Shown piece by piece: positions 26,401-38,400 of a stretch of DNA of 64,000 nt. Source of the DNA: Liolophura sinensis (lineage: Eukaryota; Mollusca; Polyplacophora; Chitonida; Chitonidae). The notes beneath the pieces were generated by a model. That model worked only from the letters and a program-made list of their open reading frames with translations, was not told the DNA's origin and searched no databases. A program made the position numbers and the translations under genes. Location: the NCBI RefSeq assembly GCF_032854445.1, contig NC_088301.1, positions 60,090,512-60,154,511 on the forward strand. Reading direction: 5' to 3'. Numbering within the stretch: the stretch's first letter is position 1; each line of letters opens with the position of its first letter.

Positions 26401-29400
26401 GTGCTAATTGTTTGTGTAATTTGTGTAGCTATCATTCCTCCAATGTAATCAACTAGCTCTTGCTCATATCATGTGTAAAGATTTCTGTTCAAAAGATAAA
26501 TTAATGTGTAGATTAATTATGTATATTATTGTAAAATGTTTTATCTGTTTTTAGGTGCAATCCAGTGTATTGCAATTATCAGTTTTACAAACAGCCTGAG
26601 CACCGAAGTATTGGAAAAGAGCATAGCAGAAATATATATTGGGATGACATCAGTGTTTGCTTAACAGGTACTGTACAAAGATATCATCAGTCTGACAAGA
26701 AGCAGCTACATATATATGTAGATAACAACTCTGCAGTATGATTAATTATGATGATACATGTAGAAAACTTTGTGACAAGTGCAGACTGGTCTTCATGTAT
26801 CGTATAGTTAGCAACAGTACCGCTGTATGGAACATGTAAACAGCATCCGCAGGGTAGCTTCATGGAGCATGTAAATAGCAACCCTGCAGTATGGCTGTAT
26901 GGAGCATGTAAACAGCAACTCAACGGTACAGCTGTATGGAGCATGTAAATAGTAACCCTGCAGTATGGCTGTCTGGAACATGTAAACAGCAACTCAGTAG
27001 TCCCGGCTGTATGGAGCATGTAAACAGCAACTGCAGGGTATCTTCATGGAGCATGTAAATAGCAACTCTGCAATATGGCTGTATAGAGCATGTAAATAAG
27101 CAACTCTGCATTATGGTTGTATTGAGCACGTAAATAAGCAACTCTCCATTATGGCTGTATGGAGCATGTAAATAAGCAACTCTACATTATGGTTGTATGG
27201 AGCATGTGAATAGCACGTCTGTCGTTCTGCTGTATGGAGCATGTAAATAAGCAACTCTGCATTATGGCTGTGTGGAGCATGTAAACAAGCAACTCTGCAT
27301 TATGACTGTATGGAGCTTGTAAATAAGCAGCTCTACAGTATGCCTGTATGGAGCTTGTAAATAAGCAACCCTGCATTATGGCTGTATGGAGCATCTGAAT
27401 AGCACCTTTGTCATACAGCTGTATGGAGCATGTAAATGAGCAACTCTGCATTATGGCTGTGTGGAGCATGTAAATATGTAACTCTGCAGTATGGCTGTAT
27501 GGAGCTTGTAAATAAGCAGCTCTACAGTATGCCTGTATGGAGTTTGTGATAAGCAGCTCTGTGGCATGATTTTATGGAGCATGTAAATAAGCAACTATGC
27601 AGTATGGCTGTATGGTGTTTGTAAATAAGCAACCCGGCAGTATGGCTGTATGGAGTATGTAAACAGCAGTTGTGCATTACGGCTGTATGGAGCATGTAAA
27701 TAGCAAAACTGCAGTATGGCCGTGTGGAGCAGGTAAATAGCAACTTTGCAGTGTAGCTATATGGAGCATGTAAACAGCAACTCAACAGTACAGCTGTATG
27801 GAGCATGTAAATAGTAACTCTGCAGTATGGCCGTATGGAACATGTAAGCAGCAACCCAATAGTCCCGGCTGTATGGAGAATGTAAACAGCAACTGCAGGG
27901 TAGCTTATGGAGCATGTAAATATCAACTCTACAGTATGGGTGTATGGAGCATGTAAATAGCAACTTTGCAATGTATGGAGCACGTAAATATCAACTCTAC
28001 TGTATGGGTGTATGGGGCATGTAGATTGGAAAACTGCGGTATGGATTTATGGAGCATGTAAATAGGAACTCTACAATATGGCTGTATGGAGCATGTAAAT
28101 ATCACCTCTACAGTGTGGTTGTATGGAGCATGTAATTCGCAGCTCTTCAGTATGACTGTATAGAACATGTAAATAGCAACTATGCAGTATGACTGTATGG
28201 CACATGTAAATAAGCAACTATGCAGTATGACTGTATGGTGCATGTAAATAGCAACCCTGCAGTATGCCTGCATGGAGCATGTAAATAGCAACTTTGCAAT
28301 GTATGGAGCATGTAAATATCAACTCTACAGTATGGGTGTATGGGGCATGTAAATAGGAAAACTGCGGTATGGATGTATGGAGCATGTAAATAGGAACTCT
28401 ACAATATGGCTGTATGGAGCATGTAAATAAGCAACTCTGCATTATGGTTGTATGGAGCATCTGTATAGCAGCTCTGTCGTGCGGTTGTATGGAGCATGTA
28501 AATAGCAACTTTGCAGTATGACTGCATTGTTCATCTAAATATCAACTCTACCATATGTTTGTATGGAGCATGTAAATAGCAAAACTGCAGTATGGCTCTG
28601 TGGAGCATGTAAATAGCAAAATTGCAATATGGCTGTATGGAGGATGTAAATAGCAAAACTGCAATATGGCTGTATGGAGCATGTAAATAGCAACTCAGCA
28701 GCATGACTGTGCGGAGCATGTAAATAGCAACACTGCAATATGGCTGTATGGAGCATGTAAATAGCAATAGATACTCTGTACCAACTTTGCAGTATGGATG
28801 TATGAGTCATGCAAACAGCAATTATGTAGTATGGCTGTATGAAGCATATGGATGCATGTAGTTGGTCTGTGGTGTAGTCATCTGAAGCCTGTGTTCACAG
28901 TGTGTAGAAAGTAAATGTGTGTAGTGTTGGCATAAGGCTAAAACTTTAACATGTGTCAGATGAGGACATCTTTTCTTTGAACAGGTGTATTAGAACCGTC
29001 TGAGTTTCGTCAGTTCCTCAATGGCCCACCCCTGGAAATTGAGTTGCATGACAGAGACAGAAAACAGTCATCTATGAAAGTAAAACCTACACTCTTTGGG
29101 GATGACCTTGAAGATGAGAAGATCAATAATGTGGGTACTGTCACAAGTAAGTGTGAACATTATTTTATGAGCTCATTTGCCTGCATTATGTTTTCAATTT
29201 CATCTTCAAAGAGTACTTTAATGGTTTATTGAATTTTCAAGAGGTGGCTTGACCATCCTGTCCCAACAGGTGAAGCGTTAAGGACCAACTATATGCTCTG
29301 GATGCTCTGAGATCTGAAATGGCATTACTTGAGGCCCAACTCAAATTTTGTGCAAAGTAGGCTAGCCAGATCAAGTGTTGTAGTATTGCATAGTTACTCT

Positions 29401-32400
29401 CTGAAATAATATCTTTTCCTAAGTTTTCCTAAATATGGTACTAGAAAATACCTGAAGTATCAAATGCAGTGATTTGATTAAAAATACATATATGTATGCA
29501 TTTGGATTTACTTGTGGACTAACTCTCCCGAACGTACATGTACAAGCAAAATACATGTACATGACATGCAACACGTACCATTTTTGGGGACCAAGCCTGG
29601 GCCTTTGGCTTACAAGGCTTTAATCACCCTGCTTCAGTATCCGGTTACAATTAACTTCTTAATCTCTATATATGATATGTTTTTTTCATAAATACAAAGC
29701 ACACATATTTCCTTCTTTTCTCTTTTTTTTCTGGGTCATGATAGTTGATCATAATATTCATTTCACAATAATTAACTTGATATGCAAGTCTTTGCTAGTT
29801 ACAGTAAAATAAAAATGAGTTTTTAGCTCTTAGGAAGGACAAATATTCAAAAGTAGACATCACTCTTAGTCTCATTTTGTGTTGAATCAGCATGTACACT
29901 ACAGGGTAATTGTTTCTAACGGTTATTGAGGATTCTCAATAATTTACCAATCTAGTTTTACCAATAAGCAGTGCAGCTTTGTCTCCAAAATAAAATTAAA
30001 AATGCACATAAACTGCACTGAAAGTTGCTCTTTCATGTATGAAAAGGCTGAGGAATTAGGGTAACTTTCACAAGCTGTCTACATTGACTTTTTCAGGCAG
30101 ACGAACATTGCACAATGCCTTCCAAGGTAGAGATAAACCCTGGGACCCTTTTGGGGTTGCCAAGGTAGATCTCTCAGAGTTATTATTAGGTAACAAGTTC
30201 TTGTACCTTAAGGTACCTGTACATACCTGCAAGTCTCCAGATGTCTTGGGACTCACAAACACATCAGGTGGGCGATTAGTAGGAATCCCAGGTGCTGTGG
30301 ATGGGCCAGGTGAGATGTACTTATTTATACAGATCTCTCTAGACATGGGTTGAATATTTGACACTCCCTGTTCAAGAAGTAACATCTGAGTTAAAAATCA
30401 AATGTCGTAATTGCCTTGAAGTTACTTGGCTGATGAGTAAACAAATTTGTTTAAAAAACAAAGAGAGAAATATGTACAGTGATACTATCAAAAAATAAGC
30501 ATTGCCAACATTTTTACTGTACTCTGTCTTATTAGTTGCTCAACCCCTTCCTGCTGGTAACTTTGTGGAATCCAACACAATGCTAAAAGTGACTGTGGAA
30601 TTGGCCTACCCACTTGCTACTCCAGAAGATATTGCTGCCAAGAAACCGGTACCATCAACTGTTGAGGTCAGTATGAGTGATACCACATAATTGTTTTTTT
30701 CTAACCTTCAGAAAGCAGTGCGTGGATGTTTTCAATTTATATTATTAAAGTATAATTGAAATCCTACTAAAATATTGTATTCAGTACTGTATGGCCATCT
30801 GACTGTTTTGACCTTAAAATGCTGTTTTGTCCATTGTACTCTTGCAGTGGAAGGTTAATTTTGAAGTTATGTGTTTTTTTTGTTTATAGTGTCCTTTTGG
30901 AAGACTGGTGTTCATATTTGACTACACCAATACCGAGGTGTTACTGTGCTTACTGAATGTGATATGTGCTATCAATGCACGAGCTTTAGACCTGGATGAT
31001 ATGCCTCAGCATGTTGTAGAGGCTGCCCTCTCCACATACAAGCTAACCCTGTAAGTTTTGCCGGTGTCATTTTCTGAAATGGGAAGTAATCCTAAGCAAC
31101 TTCTACTTTCTACATACTTCTCTTAATTGAATTTTGGGAGCTTTAGGAGGAGCGAGAAATCTGCAGCAGACAGAGATTCAAGGTTGGGATGGGTGTACAT
31201 CAAAGTTTTTTTTCCACGATCAGTTTCCAAGCTGTTTATATTTGTACCGACCCTCTGCCTCCATCAAAAAAAGTATGGGAGAAATTACTCCGCAGGCACA
31301 AGTCACTTGGGGTTGGAAGTAATCCTAAGCAACTTCTGCCTTTTACATACTTCTCCTGATTGAGTTCTGGGAGGTTTAAGAGGTGCTCTTAATACCACCT
31401 CATACTCACGGTGTCTTTCAATGTAACCAAATCTTTCACTGCTTGCTGTAACTTCTCCCAAAACTCATTCAAAAAAATCTTAAAATCAGCTACCGTGTGC
31501 AAAATAATTCCTAAATTGAAACCATCTGCACATGCAATCACTAGTAATCTGCATGAAAAGAAAAAGACAGTCCCACAGCCAATAAATAATTTAAACTTCA
31601 ACATCCCAGTTGTGTTAATTACACTGATAAAACTTTATTCTTCAACAAAAAGGCATCCCATTAATATTTGGGTTACCCTCATGTTTAGATTATGATCATT
31701 ACTTGTGCACTACAGTTCACAAAAGGAAATATTCAACATTGACCTCTAGTTACCTGAATGTCGGGACGTTTGCTTTAAACAGAACATGATATACTATTAC
31801 AACTCCTAATACTTTGTTTTGCACACTTTTATACAAAAGCTGGTAACAGTACAGTACTCTCAATGTTATCCCTGGACAGCTTCTCTATTTCATCTGCCTT
31901 ACCAACGTTATCCGTCAGCTGCTGGCCTACATTTTTAGCATCTTTTGACAAAGGGCTCCTGCTATAGTATTCTGCCATTTTACTACTAGACCAACCAACG
32001 TGTTTCACAGCACATCCCACCCATAGGCTGTGGGGAGTTTCACTCTCATCAGTTCCTAAAACTGCTAAATATGTTCTTAACCTGTTATGGATAACTGAAT
32101 AAGTAATGGGCTGGCAATAAAAAACAGGCCCATTTTCCGACATACTTCTAAAGATGAAACCAGTGGTGAAGTCCCCAAGACTTGGCAAGTCTGACATACT
32201 TATCAAGGGCAACAACTGGGCAAATTGTCTCATCTGTATATTTCCTTATGACAAACTTGTTAACTGTCCCATTACCCCTACGCATCGCCTTACCAAAGGT
32301 ATGGCTAAATAGTAAACCATTCCCATCTGGTATTTTCTTAATCTCCTGTGTTAAAATTAAGGATACATCGCTATGTCAGTACCCAGCGAAAAACTGCAGT

Positions 32401-35400
32401 TTCAAAATAGCCTGATTTATGAGAAATATAAATTTTTCCTTTACACTCAAGTGACAAATCTGATTCTGTATGTAAGAAGACACAGTCTTCAACTTCCCTA
32501 GATATGAAGGCTTTGCTTGTTTAGGTAAAATATGCATTTTAGCTTGTTCCTCACGCGACAACTTCAGGTACGACTTTACGCAAGGTGCTGGATTTCCACT
32601 ATGGTGGCATTGTTGCACAGTCGACCCTACCATGTTGCTTAAACACAGACACCACCAGTTGACTTATGTTTCCCAAAACTGATGAGGCAAGAGTGAAAAA
32701 AAAATTGTTGAACACAACTACTAAACTACCCAGTCTTCTCACTCGGGAAGTCCCACTTTAAAGGAAATGCCTTTAAATCCCTTTATCCCTTTATCCCATC
32801 CTTAGTTGGACACTCCAAAATTGACGAGTGACCAGTGACCCCAAGCTGCATCGAAGAAACGTGATGTTGCTTCAACACCGGCCACCACACAGGAATGGGT
32901 TCCTGAACTGGTGCCACTAAAGTACATATTCTGACCTTTTGTTCCCTCAAACAAACATAGCACTGGAAAGATCACAGCAAATGGTGGGAAGACATATTGC
33001 TTGGGTTAGACAAATTAGAAGTCAGAAAATCAGAAAAATGTTTACACCAGCAGAAATTGGTGTTGGATAAGGAGTGTAGTGTTTCAACGGCACCCCTTCC
33101 CTGGACATCACATTGGTATCAAGAAACTTTGATCAAGATCATGTGGCCCATAAACACTATCAACATGCTCCCAAACTTCACATGACATCCTACAGTTTGA
33201 TACACCAACCACAGGAGGGATTTCAACTTCATTTGATGGAACATTCAACTCTGTATTATTCTGTAACAAAATCCCAACAATTTGCTTAACTGGGTCATTC
33301 ATCCCATTATTCTTCTTACCCTCATTGCTCCATAATTTCACTAACTCCAAACTATATGTGAGAATATCCAAATGTGACATTTAACCTGAGCACCCAATGA
33401 TGACAATCCTGCCAACACTGCCCAGACGTCTTTTTCTTGGTTTGGGGCATTCCCTTTTCCAGAACCATACAACGTCACACCACTATTCTCGCTCATAAAA
33501 CTGTGACACCCAACTGTTGTTTGGAACTATCAAATAAAGTTGTAGTTGCATATGACACTCCTTTCTCCACTGGACACAACCCTGCCAATTGTCTAAAAAT
33601 CTCTAAGAACTCAGTTCTTCTGTAACTGGAATTGCCTTACTATTCCTGACACTCCGGGAAATAGCTGCATTGTCAGCATTGAAGTCTCGCAGCTCGAACA
33701 GCCAGTCCCACTGACACTCACCTGCCTGCTAACCTTTACGAGGGAGAATACTTTTCCTCAACTGAGCAAATGTCACCCTTTTACTACCAGGGAGAATGTA
33801 TGCCTGTGTGTGAGAATCAACCATAAACCCTAAGAACTTGAAATAGGTCGTTGGAGTCCGTGTACTCTTATTTATTGATAATGTGTAACTTAACCTCTTC
33901 AGAATCTGGACAACTGCATACACTGTTCGAAGAGCCTGTTGTTTTAGCTCCTCAGGCTTCCAACCAGCCATTGCATTTATCACTGCTAACCTGTCATCAT
34001 TGTATTGAGTGTTAATAATATATATATGATGTTACAATCATTCCAATACATTGGTAAATGTACATGTAAGTTGATAGCTTCCAACCGAAGGGTTAAGCAG
34101 TGCATGACAATTACAATCCCCCAAATTGTATTCCAAAATATGTCTGACACTATGGGGCTAGCTTGACATGCTCATAACCTGACTTTTCATCGGTATTAAC
34201 TAAATAGGAGTCTCAAATATCTAGCATGGTAACATAATTTAGGCTTGTTTGGTTCTACTGTCGAAGGCAATTACAATGACTTTTGGCAATTCACATTGTC
34301 CCACTTTCCTGTAAACCCTAATTAATCCCTAATGACCATCCTACGTCATTACTCAGAGAAAGGCAGTCAAGTTTTGTGGTAGACATGGTAGACAAAACAT
34401 GGTGTTCCATTGCCGTAATAAGTGTACATCTTTGTCACAGTAGGCGAGCAATTACACCCACTCTCCTTAAAATCTACGCCTATAGTTACAGTCCTTTGCA
34501 ACAAAATCCTTTGTATTTACAAAAATACTATAGCCACTAAATACTATAGGCCTACTCCCATATTATTTTCATGACCAGGCCCAACTTAATTGTCATTATT
34601 ATTTAGTTATTTATCTGTGGTTAATTTTTGCCAAATGGAAGAGAAGAGGCCGTTTAGTCAGGTTTTCCTCTCTGTCAATTTGCCAATTCCAGAATGTCTT
34701 CTGTCCTTTCTCCTGTCAGATCGAAAAACTCATTTTTCGTCTCCTCTACTGTCATTTCCTCCGTTTTGTTTTGTGGCGACGTTCAAGCCAGGCTGTGACT
34801 GGGTGATTCCCCTACAAATCGTCTCATTCGCTTTATGAATGTAAGCACATTTCTCTTCCTCCAACCCCTGTGTGTGTGTGTGGAAGCACATTTCTCCACC
34901 TCAGTGTGGAAGCAGATTCCTTCCCCTCAATGTGTGTGTAAAAGCACATTTCTCCCCCTCAGTGCATGAGTGAAAGCAAATTTCTCCCATCAGTGTGTGT
35001 GTGGAAGCACATTTTTCCCCTCATTGTGTGTGTGTCTAAAAGCACATTTCTCCCCTCAATGTGTGTGTGTGTAAAAGCACATTTCTCCCCTCATTGTGTG
35101 TGTAGAAGCAAATTTCTCCCATCAGTGTGTGTGTAGAAGCAAATTTCTCCCTTCAGAGTCTGTGTGGAAGCACATTTCTCCCTTCAGTGTCTGTGTGGAA
35201 GCACATTTCTCCCCTCAGTGTGTGTATGTAGAAGCACATTTCTCACCCTCATTGTGTGTGTGTGGAAGCAAATTTCTCCCATCAGTGTGTGTGTAGAAGC
35301 AAATTTCTCCCTTCAGAGTCTGTGTGGAAGCACATTTCTCCCCTCAGTGTGTGTGTGTGTGTGTAAAAGCACATTTCTCACCCTCATTGTGTGTGTGGAA

Positions 35401-38400
35401 GCAAATTTCTTCCATCAGTGTGTGTGTGGAAGCACATTTCTCCCTTCAGTGTGTGTATGTAGAAGCACATTTCTCCCCTCAGTGCGTGTGTGGAAGCACA
35501 TTTCTCCCCTCAGTGCGTGTGTGGAAGCTCATTTCTCCCCTCAGTGCGTGTGTGGAAGCACATTTCTCCCCTCAGTGTGTGTGTGGAAGCAAATTTCTTC
35601 CATCAGTGTGTGTGTGGAAGCACATTTCTCCCTTCAGCGTCTGTGTGGAAGCACATTTCTCCCCTCAGTGTGTGTATGTGGAAGCACATTTCTCCCTTCA
35701 GTGTGTGTGTGTGGAAGCACATTTCTCCCCTCAGTGTGTGTATGTAGAAGCACATTTCTCACCTCAATGTGTGTGTGGAAGCACATTTCTCCCTTCAGTG
35801 TCTGTGTGGAAGCACATTTCTCCCCTCAGTGTGTGTATGTAGAAGCACATTTCTCACTCTCATTGTGTGTGTGTGGAAGCACATTTCTCCCCTCAGTGCG
35901 TGTGTGGAAGCTCATTTCTCCCCTCAGTGCGTGTATGTGGAAGCACATTTCTCCCCTCAATGTGTGTGTGGAAGCACATTTCTCCCCTCAGTGTGTGTAT
36001 GTGGAAGCACATTTCTCCCCTCAGTGTGTGTATGTGGAAGCACATTTCTCCCCTCAGTGTGTGTGTGTGGAAGCACATTTCTCCCCTCAGTGTGTGTATG
36101 TAGAAGCACATTTCTCACCTCAATGTGTGTGTGGAAGCACATTTCTCCCTTCAGTGTCTGTGTGGAAGCACATTTCTCCCCTCAGTGTGTGTATGTAGAA
36201 GCACATTTCTCACCCTCATTGTGTGTGTGTGGAAGCACATTTCTCCCCTCAGTGCGTGTGTGGAAGCTCATTTCTCCCCTCAGTGCGTGTGTGGAAGCAC
36301 ATTTCTCCCCTCAGTGTGTGTGTGGAAGCACATATCTCCCCCTCATTGTGTGTGTGGAAGCGCATTTCTCCCCTCAGTGCATGTGTGGAAGCACATTTCT
36401 CCCCTCAGTGTGTGTGTGGAAGCACATGTCTCCCCCTCAGTGTGTGTGTGGAAGCGCATTTCTTCCCCTCAGTGTGTGTGTAGAAGCACATGTCTCCCCC
36501 TCAGTGTGTGTGTGTGTGGAAGTGCATTTCTCCCCTCAGTGCGTGTGTGGAAGCACATTTCTCCCCTCAATGTGTGTGTGGAAGCACATTTCTCCCCTCA
36601 GTGTGTGTGTAGAAGCACATTTCTCCCCTCAGTGCGTGTGTGGAAGCACATTTCTCCCCTCAGTGTGTGTGTGTGGAAGCGCATTTCTTCCCCTAAGTGT
36701 GTGTGTAGAAGCACATGTCTCCCCCTCAGTGTGTGTGTGGAAGCACATTTCTCCCCTCAATGTGTGTGTGGAAGCACATTTCTCCCCTAAGTGTGTATGT
36801 GGAAGCACATTTCTCCCCTCAATGTGTGTATGTGGAAGCACATTTCTCCCCTCAATGTGTGTGTGGAAGCACATTTCTCCCCTCAGTGTGTATGTGGAAG
36901 CACATTTCTCCCCTCAGTGTGTGTGTAGAAGCACATTTCTCCCCTCAGTGTGTATGTGGAAGCACATTTCTCCCCTCAATGTGTGTGTGGAAGCACATGT
37001 CTCCCCCTCAGTGTGTGTGTGGAAGCACATTTCTCCCCTCAGTGTGTGTGTAGAAGCACATTTCTCACCCTCATTGTGTGCTTGTGGAAGCAAATTTCTC
37101 CCCTCATTGTGTGTGTAGAAGCAAATTTCTTCCATCAGTGTGTGTGTAGAAGCGCATTTCTCCCCTCAGTGTCTGTGTGGAAGCACTTTTCTCCCCTCAG
37201 TGTGTGTGTGTAGAAGCACATTTCTCCACCTCAATGTGTGTGTGGAAGTGCATTTCTCCCCCTAAGTGTGTGTGTAAAAGCACATTTCTCACCCTCCATG
37301 TGTGTGTGGAAGGACATTTCTCCTCTCAGTGTGTGTGTGTAGAAGCACATTTCTCACCCTCCATGTGTGTGTGGAAGCAAATTTCTCCCCTAAGTGTGTG
37401 TGTAGAAGCACATTTCTCCCCTCAGTGTGTGTGTGTAGAAGCACATTTCTCCCCTCAATGTGTGTGTGGAAGCACATGTCTCCCCCTCCATGTGTGTGTG
37501 GAAGTGCATTTCTTCCCCTCAGTGTGTGTGTGGAAGCACATTTCTCCCCTCAGTGCATGAGTAGAATCGCATTTCTCCCCTCAATGTGTGTGTGTAGAAG
37601 CACATTTCTCCACCTCAGAGTGTGTGTGGAAGTGCATTTCTTCCCCTCAGTGTGTGTGTGGAAGCACATTTCTCCCCTCAGTGTGTGTGTGGAAGCACAT
37701 GTCTCCCCCTCAGTGTGTGTGGAAGCACATTTCTCTTCCTCCATGTGTGTGTGGAAGCACATTTCTCCCCCTCCATGTGTGTGTGGAAGCAAATTTCTCC
37801 CCTCAGTGTGTGTGTGTGGAAGCACATGTCTCCCCCTCAGTGTGTGTGTGGAAGCGCATTTCTCCCCTCAGTGTGTGTGTGGAAGCACATTTCTCCCCTC
37901 AGTGCGTGTGTGGAAGCACATTTCTCCCCCTCAGTGTGTGTGTGTGGAAGCACATTTCTCCCCTCAGTGTGTGTGTGGAAGCACATTTCTCCCCTCAGTG
38001 CGTGTGTGGAAGCACATTTCTCCCCTCATTGTGTGTGTGGAAGCACATGTCTCCCCCTCAATGTGTGTGTGGAAGCACATTTCTCCCCTCAGTGTGTGTG
38101 TGGAAGCACATTTCTCCCCTCAGTGTGTGTGTGGAAGCGCATTTCTCCCCCTCCATGTGTGTGTGGAAGCAAATTTCTCCCCTCAGTGTGTGTGTGTGGA
38201 AGCACATTTCTCCCCTCAGTGTGTGTATGTAGAAGCACATTTCTCACCCTCATTGTGTGTGTGTGGAAGCAAATTTCTCCCATCAGTGTGTGTGTAGAAG
38301 CAAATTTCTCCCTTCAGAGTCTGTGTGGAAGCACATTTCTCCCCTCAGTGTGTGTGTGTGTGTAAAAGCACATTTCTCACCCTCATTGTGTGTGTGGAAG

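Larger units (their letters stand above)
31829..34010 (-). mobile_element. DIRS-type (tyrosine-recombinase) retrotransposon relic
   Basis: On the minus strand the order is reverse transcriptase, RNase H-like region, tyrosine recombinase, as in DIRS/Ngaro-type elements. The RT part (34010-33730) has 'YNDDRLAVINAMAGW' and 'YFKFLGFMVDSHTQAYILPG'. The RNase H part follows with 'AAISRSVRNSKAIPVTEEL'. A segment near 32980-32900 reads 'YVFPPFAVIFPVLCLFEGTK', seen just before the recombinase in such elements. Several frameshifts and stops break it. Gag and the N-terminal RT were not found. Confidence 0.72.

Noticed and set aside
26687-28810. Several minus-strand frames of 78-153 codons
   Set aside because: They are the 38-bp repeat read backwards ('MLHTA', 'FTCSIQ' cycles) and overlap each other in all frames.
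31829-34010. A host gene on the minus strand inside CFAP92
   Set aside because: The domain order and frame breaks fit a DIRS-type retroelement relic, not a host gene.
35164-36198. 344-codon open frame in the 31-bp array
   Set aside because: It is a by-product of a stop-free 31-bp repeat. Three overlapping frames are equally open, there are no splice or start signals, and it lies in an intron.
35769-37118. 449-codon open frame in the 31-bp array
   Set aside because: Same cause: the Cys-Val-Cys-Gly-Ser cycle comes from the repeat unit, not from a protein family.
37302-38297. 331-codon open frame in the 31-bp array
   Set aside because: Same repeat artefact; sub-units differ only by repeat variants.
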